Shown here in pieces: positions 11,073-23,398 of a DNA stretch of 64,000 nt (the stretch's first letter is position 1; each line of letters opens with the position of its first letter). The stretch lies in contig OY743172.1 of NCBI GenBank assembly GCA_963555705.1, positions 23,993,446 to 24,057,445 of the forward strand. The letters run 5' to 3'. A program made the translations under genes and the position numbers. The DNA is from Ligustrum vulgare. Taxonomy: Eukaryota; Streptophyta; Magnoliopsida; Lamiales; Oleaceae. A model generated the notes under the pieces. That model worked only from the letters and a program-made list of their open reading frames with translations, had not been told where the DNA came from and searched no databases.

Positions 11073-11647
11073 TGTTGGAAAATTATTAATTTTTGGTTGA
11101 ATGCAAATTTATTTCTATAGGTTGAATGCAAATTATTTCTACAGTTTCACATTTGAAAAACTGAATATCTTTTGTTTCTCTAGCCATCGGTTTTAATAAC
11201 CCGCCTTCAATTTCATTTTGTGTTGAATGGGAATTATGCTTCAATTTTGAGAATTTAAAATTTCAACAGTTTCACAATTGAATGGATATTAAACTACTTG
11301 ATGATTTTAACCTATAAATAGTACCCATTCTCGGCGGGAAGAAAACCACAGGCAGTGAAGTGGAAAAACAGAAAATTCAGCTTTCTCTCCTCTCTTCCAT
11401 TTCCTGTTGCTTCCTCTCCTCTCCCTTTCTTCATTTGTTAAATTTCTTTGAGAGTTAAACACAGCTAGTTCGATACGCGGTTAACGTAGTACAACGCTAG
11501 CCGACAATTGATTGTATCCTGAGAATCAAACACTGATCTAACCCTCATGCACCCCGGTGAGGCGGCGAATTCGATTTAAGGAAACCGTGTAAACATGGGC
11601 CTTCGGTTTGATTATATTTTCTTTGATTCTCTAAATTTTCCCCAACA
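11073..11647 (+). mobile_element. 3' LTR of the first copia element (575 bp)
   Basis: Ends are TGTTGG and CCAACA, a perfect 6-bp inverted repeat, directly after the polypurine tract. A TATA-like CTATAAATAG lies at about 11311. The next bases, GTGGT, are the candidate target duplication; the matching intact locus reads GTTGTGGTCCGCGG at 61690. The element therefore landed in exon 1 of the duplicated TOUSLED-like sequence. Confidence 0.85.
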
Positions 11648-12297
11648 GTGGTCAGCCCCGCGGCGGTCAAGTTTGGCACTCCATCCGATAGCCTGCCCCC
11701 TGAGTCGCTGGTGTCAAGTAATGATTCTGACGATGAGGTGAGTATTTGAAGAGTGTTTTATAACATCGAACCTTATTCTGCTACAGCATAATTTAGGTCG
11801 CTGAATTGAACATCAATGGAAATTTTTCGATTCTTATTTTTATTTTGTAGCATTCTTATCTAGTTGATATAGGATTTTTTTGTTTTTGGGATATGCATTT
11901 GATGTTTATGTTTTGTCAAAAATACAAAGAACCTGATTTTAGTATTAAATTGCTTGATTTTATCTATTCTAACTGTCCGTGTGGTTGTTGATAATATATA
12001 CGGTTAACTTTCTTTTCACGGAATATAGTGCCTTTAGTCTCATTGTCTTAGAATTGCATGAGATGCAGTGCAAAATATAAACCGTGGTACAATTATTTGT
12101 CACCCAAAGTTTCAAGCTGCCGGAAATCTAAATTTTAGCAATCAAATTCTGCACTAGTACACAGTGGACAGAATGAGGTTTGATCAGGACAGCAAGCAAG
12201 AACAAACTAAGCTCGTTCCAAGTTCTCTTTGAGTTGAGTCCCAGTGCCATTATTACTCATTGGCTTGACGAGAACATGATCATTACATGGCCTCTAC
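11648..12297 (+). pseudogene. Duplicated TOUSLED-like exon 1 end and intron 1 fragment
   Basis: 11652-11737 matches the 3' part of exon 1 at 61694-61776 (VKFGTPSDSLPPESL, GAG|GTGAGT donor), with a 4-bp insertion near 11655 and an Asp to Asn change. The intron match continues to about 12216. There it jumps to sequence corresponding to 62686-62774, with the 436 bp between missing. The 5' part of the exon lies beyond the copia insertion, outside the window. Non-functional fragment on the 3' flank of the MATH gene. Confidence 0.8.
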
Positions 12298-12414
12298 CAA
12301 AATACACAAATTTCTGAATGTCAAGCAATACATAACACACTCCATGTCAAACATTATTATTAACGAGTTTCAGAGCTTGATGAAACAGAAGTAAAATGAA
12401 ACACAGCATATGGT

Positions 12415-15400
12415 TCATATGAAATGAGATCTAATGGCGTCCCACTCAGCCTTCAAATCCTCTATATCATCTCTTGCTTGAGCCATGTCCAGCTTTATGT
12501 TCTCAACCTTGGCAGTCTGATCTTCTGCAGTAACATAAAATTCATGTGTTTTTTTGGACGCTTCTCGTCTTCGCTCTGCAAGCTGGTTTGCTTCTTTTCT
12601 TGCCGACTCCAGCTCTATTTCGAGTTCTTTGGATTTGATTCTCAACTTGTCCAGTGTAGCCTTGATTCCCTCTTCGGTTTTAACTGCATCTTCAAGTAAA
12701 TTCTCGGTCTTCTCAAAATTTGACAGGAAACTCTGGCAGTCAACAAGAACCTGAACCGAATCCCTCCAGTCTTCAATCATCCTGTGAAATTCATCTTTCA
12801 ACCTGTTGAAGACAAATTTTTGAATAAATCAATAAGTGTCATGCACTTGTCAACAATGGAATCGACTCATATGAGGTGCATTAATGTTGAGCTTAAACCT
12901 TTAGACGAGGTAATTCAATATAACCTTTTGATTTGTTGGATCTGTTCCTCGGAAAATGAATCGTCCCCAAGTGTAAACAGATATTCTCTCATCGCGCTTT
13001 CATGATTGGGATCAGCCAAGTCATTCAGGGGAAGTGAAATCAACTCGATAAAATCTCCTTTTACCAAAATCGCAGTTTCTTGAGAAGAACAACCAGCGAC
13101 AGTGATGCTAGAATCAGATATCGAGCTAAAAGATCGATTTGATCTCGACTTAAGGAAGGATTGAGCCTTGCTGTAAATAGAATCCATAGTATCTAACTGA
13201 AGGGAACTTATACTAGGATGAACAGCAACAGAAGAATCAGCAGGTCGGTCCTAAAAATGGGTGCACAATTTAAGAAAGCACCAAATCGAGAAACAACAAC
13301 AAAACAACAAACTAAGCCTTATCCTCAATAAATTTGGAGTCAACTTACTTTATTCATTGAAACTGAAGAACTAGCACTCACAGATACCTCAACTTCAATT
13401 ATGCACGTGTCATCAAAAAGATAACCTCTTCCTGGATCGTGGAGTTCATTATGAGAGATTAAAGCAGGAAATCCATGACTAACATGCTGGTGCTTGAATG
13501 TGCATTTTGTTTCTGCAAAGTATTGTTAGAAATTATAAAGAATTTGACCAAGAAACAATGAAAGGAATTACAAAGAGGGAGAGACCATCATATTTCCAGT
13601 TTACAAAAGGAAAGTTCTTGATTATGCAATCAAAATATTAGAAAAATAATCAAAGGAAATTATTAAAAAAAAAAATTACCGCGATCTACAGTCTTCTTAT
13701 CATCAATTTGGTCAATCAAACAGAAAGTTACATCAGCATCTATAAACCACCCAGCTGGGGCTGTCGCTTCATCAATAACTTCGAGATATAAAGACAAATA
13801 ATCAGCAATCCATTCCCCTTTCGGGTAAAGAACGATCCTCCTGGCAAAAGAATCGTCAATAGTCATCGACCCCACAGAAAATATACAGGTGAATCAAATG
13901 AATTCGAGAAATACCGTTCCATTCAAAACATACCATTGGAATCCACAGACCACGAATAACTCAGAAAAGAGCTTCTTCACATTTAATCTAGAGAAGTTAT
14001 CAATTCTCCATGTGAGTTTTGTTATCTGACAACCCTCCAACACCTGATTCTTAACAATGCTTCCCTTTTTTTCTTGTGCTACGACTGATTCAAACAAATA
14101 GAACATTACACGAAATAACAAACATATTTGTTTCATGGTATCCAAATTTATAAATTTCATCTTTGTGTTCAAGTGTCCCTGCCATCGCTTAAGCACGCGC
14201 AAGACATTTCATATAAAGTGAATCCAGTCGTTTGTGAGGAGGCTATGTCGAGGACGTGGGATAAAATTCAATAATGTGGGACCAAACATGTATAAAATAA
14301 AATGTGTGGTGCTATCTTAAGGATTTAGTCAATAAAGTGATCCACTAAAAATTATTCGGGATTAATGGGTATTAAGTGTCGTGAGATTAAAGTGTAGAGA
14401 CGGATTCAATGTTTTAAATTGATGAGGGTCAATTTAATAACATTGAAACACGATAACTGTCCTACAACTATTTATACAGGTCATGGTCCCCAATTGAGCG
14501 TGGCTTTTCATAATTCTCTGCATCCCCATCAACAGAGAAGAAACATAAGGAGAAAACCACGAATCAATTGTAAGGTCATAACCCCGTTCGATCAAACACA
14601 ATAATGGATTCAGGTACGCTTCCGCTTCAATTTCGATCCGATAATTATAGCATGATGTTTATGGATTTTAGATGAATAATCATCTATATTAAATTTAATT
14701 ATAACAAGTGGTATCAGAGCCAAAATCATGTTGAATTATCAGATCAATTTTGAACGAATATATGTAAAACTCAATTGTATGTATATGCGCATAAGTCTCT
14801 GATTTCGTAACTATCGATTCAGCGTGATTTCAAAATTCAAAATTATACACACTGCAAGATCAAAAATTTGGAACATGATTTTGAATTCATCCAGCCGATC
14901 GATTTGTATGTATACACCTTTCGAAAAAAAAATTGATAAATATACAGCCAAATCGTTTCTTTTCTCTGTATGCATATATGAGTAACATTGGTTGAAAAAT
15001 TGATTTTCAGTTTTGATTTTTGGTATATTTCGAATTGTGTTGTTGTGTATGGTTATGGATTCTATGGTTTGTGGTGGTTGTTTGTTGATGGAAACGAAGG
15101 TCGGAGATGGGCAGCCGCGAGCAATGGGCGTGCGGCGATGGATTTCAGTGCCGTTGCTTGTGGAGCGCGCAGCGTCGCGGCGGTTTGTGGCTGCAGCGCC
15201 GGTGCTGGCGCTGCAGGTGGTGTGCGGCGCCGCGCTCTTGGGCCGTTTACGGCGGGGCTAGGGTTTGGTTGCAAACCCTAGTTTTCTTCAAAATTTGGGA
15301 TAGGGGCCTGGGTTGAAAATTATAAGTCTCCAAGGACCTCTTTTGCAATTTTGGATAATTATGTAAAATTGCACATCTGGTCCTCCCTTTTCTTTTGAAT

Positions 15401-18164
15401 TAAATCTCAAACCCTACAGTTATGTAATTTATGACTTAAGCCCTTAAAGTTATAAATCATTTAAGTTGGGAATTTAAAGTTCTGAATTTACAACTTCAGC
15501 CCCTGAAGTTATAAATTTATTTAACTCGGGACCTCTCAAGTTATGGAATTTTATGATTCAGCCCCTGAAGTTTGAAAATTTTCTAATCCAGCCCCTAATG
15601 TTTGAGAATTTTCTAATTCGATCCATAAAGCTTGAAAATTCTCTAATTTGGTCCCTTAAAGTTTGAAAATTTTCATTTTCAATCCCTGAAGTTTGAAAAT
15701 TTTCTAATTCAGTCCCCTAAGGTTTGAGAATTTTCTAAATTAATCCATAAAGTTTGAAAATTCTCTAATGCAGTCCTCTAATGTTTGAAAATTTTAATTT
15801 TCAGTCCCTAAAGTTTGAAAATTTTATAATTTAGTCCTTAATGTTTCCAAATTCACTATTTTGGACCTCTAAAGTTTGATTTTCTTTAAAATTGGGACCT
15901 AAAGTTTGGAATTTCTCTAAATTGGCCAATAAGGTTTTGGGAAAAATTATAATTGAAGTACTTCAAGCTTAAAATTTTACATAATTGGCCACCTAAGGTT
16001 TAAGAATATTGCAATTGACTCTCTAAACTTAAGGATTGCTTTATTCTAAAGTTTTGAATTCTATAATTCAAATCCTAAAGTCTTAAATATATGCAAAACA
16101 GTCAATTCAAGTTCAAATTTTGGTATGACGGACTCTTTTGAGAAATATAATATTTCAAAGTGAATTAATTGAAGCAACATGTTGCCAAAGCAACCTCTCT
16201 TGTGGAAATTAATTGACTTAGAATATTAGAAGGTTTCGTGTGCGTGTTGTTCATGCGGATATTGATCGGCCCAAAGGAAGGTCAATGTTTGGCTGGAATT
16301 TCACATGCACCTGTGGTAATAAACACGTAACGATTATTTGGTTTAACGTGTGATCAATAAATCGGTCCAAAGAAAGGTTTATTGGTTGACGTGTCTTATT
16401 GTCAGTGTTTGATTACTACATCGAGAGTACCACTTACAAGTCAATATTTCTGTCCAAAGACTAAATATTGATGTTGTGCTAGGTATCTTATGATGGGCCC
16501 TACCATTATTTGAAAGTATGATTTGCATAATAAGGAACTTATGTGAGCTATTTTGTTTAAGTGTTCTCTATTCGGTTTCAAATTCTGCTAGTAGTATATC
16601 TACAAGCTCAAATTTCATCGCTGTATTTATAGAACAAACTTCAAGGATCAAAACAAGAACATTAACTTTTCGTTGGATGCATGGATCTAGACCGTGTACT
16701 AAGGATTGAGCAATCTTCTCCTCTTACGGATGAAAGTTCATCTAATCAAATGAGGAACTTTGAGAAGTGTGATTGCTTAAATTACGTGAGTCTCATGATC
16801 ATTAAGTGCGGCATTCCAGAAGCCTTTAGTGACATAGTATCTGAGGAGGTAAATGATGCCAATGAATTCCTTGCCGAAATTAAGAAACGTTTTGCGAAAA
16901 ACGATAAGGCTGAAACAAGTACGCTTATGCAAAGCTTGATTTTAATAAAGTATAAAGGCAATGAGAAAATAAGGGAGTACGTCATGTAGATGTCTCACAC
17001 TGCTTCAAAACTTAAGGAACTAAAACTCGACTTGTCTAATGACTTGCTCGTACATTTGGTATTGATATCGTTTCCTGCACAATATAGTTAATTTAAGGTT
17101 AGTTATAACTGTTAAAGTAGAAATGGACTCTCAATGAGCTCATTTCATAGTGTGCAAGCTTCTTGCACAATTCAGTCAATTTAAGGTCAGTTGTAACTAT
17201 CAAAGGGAGAAATGAACTCTACATGAGCTCATTCTATTTTGTGTGCAAGAGGAAGAAAAGTTGAAGCAGGTTAGAACTAAAAGTGTTCACTTGGAAAACA
17301 CCTCTAAAGATAAGGGCAAGAAAACAAATAAAGAAAATAAAGTTGTTAAGGGTTCAGAACAAAAGAAACCACATAAAGACATTAAGGATTGTTTCTGTAA
17401 TACCACTTTTCGTTTTACGTACTTTCTTGAATACCACCCAATTTTCATGATGAATTATTTATTTGACAATTATTATTGATAATAAGTTGAATTATTTTGC
17501 AGTGGAAGGACTTGGGCGCCGTCTCGATCAATGTACCAATTAAAAGTTTATAAATTGTTTATTTTAATAGTTTACGTGTAAATTATGTGATTAATTGTTT
17601 TATTTCCTAAACATGCTATTTTCTACTTTATTGTGTTACATTCAAAGTTGGGGAAAAGTTTGGTGGCAATTGGAAAGCAAATAGAACATATGGACTAAGT
17701 TATATACAGAGAGAAATGAGGGACCGATTTGCAAATTCCCAAAAGATCATACTTAAATCTAACCTAACCTAATTACCTCACCCAATTCTCTCTCACTCGT
17801 GGAACTCTCTGTCTCGACTCGTCCCTCACCTCTCGCTCTCTCGGTCACGCATCTTTCTCTCTCTCGCGCCGCTCACCGCCGCTCACCACGACCCAACCAC
17901 CACACCATCGGCACCTCTCTCACTACCGACTTCCTCCCCGACATCGGTAAGGACTCCGTTTTTTTCCCCTCCTCCGATAGCACGCACACACGCACACCCG
18001 ACACAACACGCACGCAGCACACACATGTATTTTTTGTATGTATATAATGAGGTATATATGGATTGAATGTAAGTATATATGTATTCACATTCTCATATTT
18101 TCTGATTTAAGCTTACTTGATTCGAATTTTTAAATGGTTAAACTCAAATTGGAACAATATAAAT

Positions 18165-18196
<32 letters not shown>

Positions 18197-21100
18197 TTGT
18201 TCAATTTCAGATCGATGGATTTCAGACTTTCGATAATGAAAGATTTACATATATAAATTTCAGATTTTATATATGTGTATATAAATTTCGATCCAAAGTT
18301 TTAGTTAGAGTTTCAGATTTTGATGTTGTTTATATTTTTAAATCATAGATTATCAAATTGAGAATTTGGTTTGGAACCTTGATGAATTATTGAAATTTTA
18401 ATTGTAATTGTATAACGTTAAAGTTGTGAAAATTTGAAGTTTAGTTAACGACCTTGTGGTAAAGTTTGTAATAATTAGTTATTTTTAGATTTGTGAACTT
18501 GTTAGAATCACGATTAAGTAATTTTGTAAAGTTATGGAATTTTGAGTTTGAGTTTGAATTTAAAAGATGAGAAGACCTTCTAATGTGCATTGAGATTTCA
18601 TTCCTTGTCTTGAATATGAGTTTTATGTGTTTTGGTCATATCCTAAGGTCACACTTAGGTTAATTCGAGATTTTGATCTCCATTGGGCGTTTTGTTATTA
18701 TTAAAAAGGATAAGGTGACTTTGTAATGTTCAGTGAAAGTTTATTGTTCGTTTTGAATATGGTATGTTTGGGATTGGTTAGCATTAAAAAGAATTTCAAA
18801 TGTGTTTGTGAACTAAGAGTCATATTTATTGATGAATGTGAACAATTAGGATAATTGGTACATTGATGTCACGGGCAGCCGATATTCCTCCACTTGCAAA
18901 TCCAGATAACGGTAAATGTTAAGGACGTCAAGTAAGTAAACTTCCCCCTATTTTCATCAAAGTTGAATGTAAATGTGAAAGTTATGTGTAAATGACTGTC
19001 TTGCAACTTACTTGCTTTGATGAATTTCATTTACTTTGTGAAAGTATATGTTATTATGAAGAATGTTCAAGCATGCACATTATCATATCATTGCATCATC
19101 AAGCATGCATTGGCATCGAAATTGGGAAGTGAAATGTTTTTAAATGAAAGAAATGTGTCAAGGTGCAAGTTTGTTCAAAAGTTATGTATCCCAAGTTTTT
19201 TAAAGAAAGAATGGTGTACTTCTAGTTCATGAAAGTTGCGAGTGGGAAATGGGGCGCGGGGGACCGGCGTACCCGAATTAAGTCACTCTGCGACGGAATG
19301 TCCAACTGTTTACGGTGGACTGTTAAACCGCTTTGCGGTGGGAAAGTGAATGTTAAACCGCTTTGCGGTGGGAAAGTGAATGTTAATCCGCTTTGCGGTG
19401 GAAATGTGAATGTTAGTCTGGTTCCAAATAAGTAATTGCTCACTGTATTCTGATTGACTAGAAGTTACATCAAGTGAGCTCACGATGGAAATGAAGTGAA
19501 AGTTTGGAAATGTTAAGTGAAAGTTTGAAAAGTGTGAATTTTCTGGAAAGTAAAGTAAATGGAGATACATATATGGAATTTTTAAAGCATTCATGTCATA
19601 AGCATGCATTCATGCATACAGTTTACTTACTGAGCTTTAGCTCACCCCAATCCCTCCCCAACATTTCAGGTGATGAAAGATAGATGATCAGAGGGGAGTA
19701 CTTGGCGACTGACTCAAACAGTACCCGCTGTCGACATTATTTAATAAAGTTAAATTTATTAAAGTTATCATTTGAATTTATTCCTTAATTCATTATTATT
19801 GATAATTGTTTGGTTGAAGTTAGTTTTGATTAAGTATGGGTGACGTATTATGGGTTAAGTTACCTCTTATTTCATTTGTCAATACTTGTTGATATTTTGG
19901 TAAAATCTTATGATTGAAGAGTTTGGGAAATGCATGAATTGGTTTTGGCGATGATGAATGTGATTGAGATGTGATGGATGTTTTAAATTTTTAAAATGGT
20001 TTTTGATGTCCCTCTACAGGTTGGCTATGTCCAATTTATAGAGGAGACTCTGCGGAGATTTCGGTAAAATTTTATAATAGATACATGAACATTTTAGTTG
20101 TGTAAATGATTTAATTCCGCGTTTAATGTGAATGGAAGTTGACACGCCTAGGTTTTAGACTCTTAAACTTGGGGTGTTACAGTTTCTTTTGCCATAACTC
20201 TGGACATTTGAATAAAGATCATACATAATACCAACTAAAGCAGCTACTAAAACACCTTGTGAGCTTTTGACAGGCACAAAGTTTAGTCTAAAGCATTTCC
20301 ACATTTGGGGATGTCCAGCTAAGGTTAGGTCTTATAAACCACATAAAGAAATTGGACTCCAAAACAGTAAGCAGCTACTTTATTGGTTATTCTAAGCGTT
20401 AAAGGGGCTATTAATTTTATGATCCCACACTTAAGTCAACTTTTGAAACGGGAAATGCAACAATTTTTTAGGATGTTGAGTTTGGGGGAGAAATAAGGTT
20501 AGAGATATTGTCTTTAAGGAAGAAGTTGAGGAAGGATCGGTTTCGATTCCTATTGTTGCTTTTGGCAATGTGCAAGTTTTTATGCATGTCATTGATCAAC
20601 AAGCATATCCAGAACCTCAATTTGACAATATTGAAGAACCTCCCATCCAAAATAAGGTAAATTTCAGAAGTACAAACTCAACAATCTCAATAACTAAAGC
20701 CATTAAGGAGATCCACGAGAAGAAGGGAAAAAATGCTATTCCGGATAATTTAAATAGTATTTTTCCAAGAACATAAGGAAATAATGGAATGGTGGAAGAT
20801 GGTCCAATCAATTCCATCAGGCCATGCAGGGTTCTAACTCTCAGAAGTGGATTGATGTCGTAAATAAGGAGTATAAGCATATGCAAGACAATAAAGTTTG
20901 TGATCTGTCCCATTACCAGAAGGTGCGAAGCCCATTGGTCTTAAATGGATTTTTAAACCAAGAGGAATTCGAAAGGTAATGTGGAAAGATATAAAGTTCG
21001 TCTTGTATCTAAATGCTTTACATAGAATGATGGCATTGATTATAAAGAGACTTTCCCTTTGGTTTTTACGAAAGACTCTTTCAGGAAAGTTAGGTTGTTG

Positions 21101-23398
21101 CACTTTTGACCTCGAGTTGCATCAAATGGATGTTAAGACGACGTTTCTCAATGGAGACATTGATAAGATGGTTTTCAAATTAAAGAAATCTATTTATGTG
21201 CTCAAGCCAACTTCTCGTTAAGGGTAATACAAATTTCATCAAGTAATTATCTCATTTGGTCTTAAGATTAATGTTGTTGATGGTTGTGTGTATTACAAGT
21301 TCCGTGGGAGTAAGCGTACTTTCCTGATTTTATATGTTGATAACATATTGCTTGCCACTAATGATATAGGCATGTCACATAAAACTATGAGATTTTTGTC
21401 AAGGAATTTTGAGATTAAGAATCTTGGTGACGTCTCTTTTGTATTACGGATTCAGATACATCGGGATTGCTCTCGGGGTATTATTGGATTGTCACAAAAG
21501 GGCTATATCAATAAAGTACTTAAGAGGTTTGGCATGCAAGACAGTAAATCAGGGGACACCCCTATCACTAAGGGAGACAGTTTAGTCTCAACTAATGCCC
21601 GAAATGTTATCTTGAAGTTAAGGAAATGCAGAAGATCTCATATAGTTTAGCTATAGGGAATCTGATGTATACTCAAGTTTGTACGCGTCCGGATATTGCG
21701 TACATTATTGGGATACTAAGGAGATGTTTAAGTAACCCTAGAATGGATCATTTGGAAAACAGCTAAACATGGGTTATAAGGTATTTAAAGAGAACAAAAG
21801 ATTACATGCTCACATACAGAAAATCGAATCAGTTGGAGATCATATGGTATTATGATTCCGATTTTTGCTAGATGCCAAAACAGTAGAAGATCCATATCAG
21901 GCTACATCTATCTGCAAGTTGGAGGAGCTATTTCCGAAAGGAGTGCTTAACAAACACTTTAGCTTCTTTTACTTGGCAGCACAGTTTGTAGCAATTTTGG
22001 AGGCACCTAATTATGGAATATAGCTGCGAAATTTTGTCACTGGGCTGCATATTCTGTACGGTATAGAAAGACCACTAAAGTTATATTGTGACAATAACTC
22101 AGCAGATTTATATTCCAGTAACAACAGGAACTCAGCTAAGTCAAAATACACTGACATTAAGTTCCTGGTTGTGAAGGAAAGGGTACAGAGTAGACAGATT
22201 TCCATAGAGCATATTGGGACAAACTCCATGATTGCGGATCTGCTTACTAAAGGATTAGCACCCAAGGTCTTTCACGAGCACACTGCTCGTATGGGTGTAA
22301 TATTTCTTGAGGATATCATGATTTAGTGGGAGTTTGTATTTTTGTTGCTTTATGTTTTGGTTTTGGACACATTTGTGTATTTGGATAATTTTCTGTATAG
22401 AAATAAAGTATTCAGTTCATTCTACTCTGTTACATTATGTTTGGTATTGATCGCACATAAGGAATAAAGTCGGATCAATTGAAAATAGGCATGTTTGGAT
22501 CACATAACATGTAATTTTCATACTACACTCTCATGATTGATCTATGTCATTTGGTTGTATTGGTACACATGACCATTGATGGATTTAGTTACGATTAATG
22601 TAACGAAAGTCGCTTTGATCCTATATTAATATGATTGATGGATGAGATTGTTTGAAAATACCCTTAATAATGATAGCAAATTTTTGAGCTCATAAGGTTG
22701 TATACATTTGTAAGGATACATGTATGGCCCAGTGGGAGATTCTTGGATAAAATTCAATAATGTGGGGTCAAACATGTATAAAATAAAATGTGTGGTGCTA
22801 TCTTAAAGATTTAGTCAATAAAGTGATTCACTAAAGATTATTCGGGATTAATGGATATTAAGTGTCGTGAGATTAAAGTGTAGAGACGGATTCAATGTTT
22901 TAAATTGATGAAGGGCCAATTTAATAATATTGAAACATGATAGCTACCCTACAGCTATTTATACAGGTCATTGTCCCCAATTGAGCGTGGCTTTTCATAA
23001 TTCTCTGCATCCCCATCAACAGAGAAGAAATATAAGGAGAAAACCACGAATCAATTGGAAAGCCATAACCCCGTTCGATCAAACACAATAATGGATTCAG
23101 GTACGCTTTCGCTTCAGTTTCGATCCGATAATTACAGCATGATGTTTATGGATTTTAGATGAATAATCATCTATATTAAATTTAATTATAATAGAGGAAT
23201 TAAATTCAAAAATTTCAGATGAGGAACCTCAACGCGCGAAATTTCTATTTGAATGAGACTCAAACATGAAACATTAATAACTGTTAATTCGGTCTTAATT
23301 GGGTAGTAAATCTGATATTACGAGTCAGATTCCACAGCAAAACAGAAGTTCTAAAAGTAAAAATAAAATTTATACATCAAAACGAAATTACCTTCCAT
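12415..23398 (-). CDS. MATH domain and coiled-coil protein, six exons
   Basis: Exons (minus strand): 23398-23392, 14084-13934, 13840-13680, 13512-13349, 13250-12925, 12802-12415. All junctions are GT-AG and the total is 1,197 bp, giving 398 residues and a stop. The MATH (meprin/TRAF homology) domain spans about residues 15-150, with TWRIDNFSRLNVKKLFSE, then RIVLYPKG and YLSLYLEV, then GFPALI and GYLFDD. MATH domains bind peptides, often as adaptors in ubiquitin-related or trafficking complexes. The C-terminal exon (about 270-398) is a Glu/Lys/Ala-rich coiled coil. This layout matches the plant MATH-and-coiled-coil family. The frame is kept across every junction and no stop interrupts it, so the gene looks intact although intron 1 carries an 8.9-kb copia element. 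The seven-base first exon is the least certain part. Specific partner unknown. Confidence 0.85.
14255..14706 (+). repeat. 5' LTR of intronic copia element
   Basis: Near-identical to 22741-23193. It has TATTTATA at about 14469 as a possible TATA box and ends ATAACA. The first bases (CG) are probably mutated from TG. Confidence 0.88.
14709..14721 (+). promoter_or_regulatory. tRNA-iMet primer binding site
   Basis: TGGTATCAGAGCC, perfect complement to initiator tRNA-Met, two bases after the LTR. Confidence 0.92.
15090..15262 (+). other. GC-rich island in copia leader
   Basis: About 170 bp of strongly GC-rich sequence (GCGCGCAGCGTCGCGGCGG, GCGCCGGTGCTGGCGCTGCAG) in an otherwise AT-rich leader. 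It is open in three frames but none resembles a known protein. Structured leader or captured host DNA are both possible. Confidence 0.5.
15390..16090 (+). repeat. 30-31-bp tandem repeats in copia leader, with higher-order pattern
   Basis: About 20 diverged copies of a unit like CCCTAAAGTTTGAAAATTTT. In the cleanest part (about 15555-15830) variants recur every fourth unit: ATCCATAAAG...AATTCTCTAA at units 3 and 7, and ...CATTTTCA or AATTTTCA at units 4 and 8. This gives a higher-order period of about 122 bp. Confidence 0.8.
16678..17395 (+). pseudogene. Copia gag remnant
   Basis: Contains MDLDRVLRIEQSSPL, IPEAFSDIVSEEV, FLAEIKKRFAKNDKAETSTL and, after a stop, MSHTASKLKELKLDLSNDLL, the plant Ty1/copia gag signature. 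A diverged duplication of roughly 100 bp (about 17080-17150 and 17170-17250) disrupts the middle. The zinc-knuckle start DCFC at 17388 is cut by the solo LTR. The knuckle resumes at 20187 with CHNSGHLNKD. Confidence 0.8.
17396..20181 (+). mobile_element. Solo LTR, long gypsy type (2,786 bp)
   Basis: Ends TGTAATACC and GGTGTTACA form an imperfect inverted repeat, and GTTTC is duplicated exactly on both sides (17391-17395, 20182-20186). Length and the TGTAACACC-type ends fit Tekay/Del chromovirus LTRs. No internal region is present, so it is a solo LTR left by recombination. It is nested in the copia gag. The orientation cannot be fixed by TG/CA ends alone. It contains a GT microsatellite near 18163-18196 and CT-rich sequence at 17780-17880. 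Confidence 0.88.
19318..19416 (+). repeat. 30-bp tandem repeats in the solo LTR
   Basis: Three copies of CCGCTTTGCGGTGGGAAAGT plus GAATGTTAA-like filler at 30-bp spacing. Each copy has the small hairpin CCGCTTTGCGG. Confidence 0.88.
20187..22324 (+). pseudogene. Copia zinc knuckle, integrase tail, RT and RNase H remnants
   Basis: After the zinc-knuckle end the sequence goes straight to the integrase C-terminal text (HFHIWGCPAKV at about 20296), so protease and the integrase core were deleted. RT remnants include HQMDVKTTFLNGD (21120) and YVDN in place of YVDD (21333). RNase H remnants include CDNNSADLY (22090) and MIADLLTKGL (22230). Numerous stops and frameshifts. Confidence 0.85.
22727..22740 (+). 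promoter_or_regulatory. Copia polypurine tract
   Basis: CAGTGGGAGAT directly precedes the 3' LTR. Confidence 0.75.
22741..23193 (+). repeat. 3' LTR of intronic copia element
   Basis: Counterpart of 14255-14706, ending ATAATA (mutated ACA) and followed by the target duplication GAGGA. Confidence 0.88.
23392..23398 (-). CDS. Short first coding exon of the MATH gene
   Basis: The minus strand reads ATGGAAG followed by the donor GTAATT. Joined to 14084 (acceptor TTGAATCAG) it gives a start MEVVAQEKKG in frame with the MATH domain. Without the transposon insertion the intron would be about 363 bp. An alternative is that the true start lies elsewhere in 14085-14250, but no better ATG with a donor was seen. 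Confidence 0.6.

Larger units (their letters stand above)
14255..23193 (+). mobile_element. Ty1/copia element inside intron 1 of the MATH gene
   Basis: Two LTRs of about 452 bp flank a primer site, gag remnant, INT/RT/RNase H remnants and a polypurine tract. The 5-bp target duplication GAGGA is intact on both sides (14250-14254 and 23194-23198). Antisense to the host gene. Many stops, an internal deletion (protease and most of integrase gone) and a nested 2.8-kb solo LTR show that it is old and dead. Confidence 0.92.

Noticed and set aside
13894..14202. Single 102-codon ORF as the MATH gene start
   Set aside because: The spliced model with exon 2 at 14084-13934 keeps the MATH motif frame and GT-AG sites; the ORF ends run into introns.
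15013..15316. Overlapping Ala/Arg/Gly-rich ORFs
   Set aside because: All frames are open because of the GC-rich island; low complexity, no start context, lies in a copia leader.
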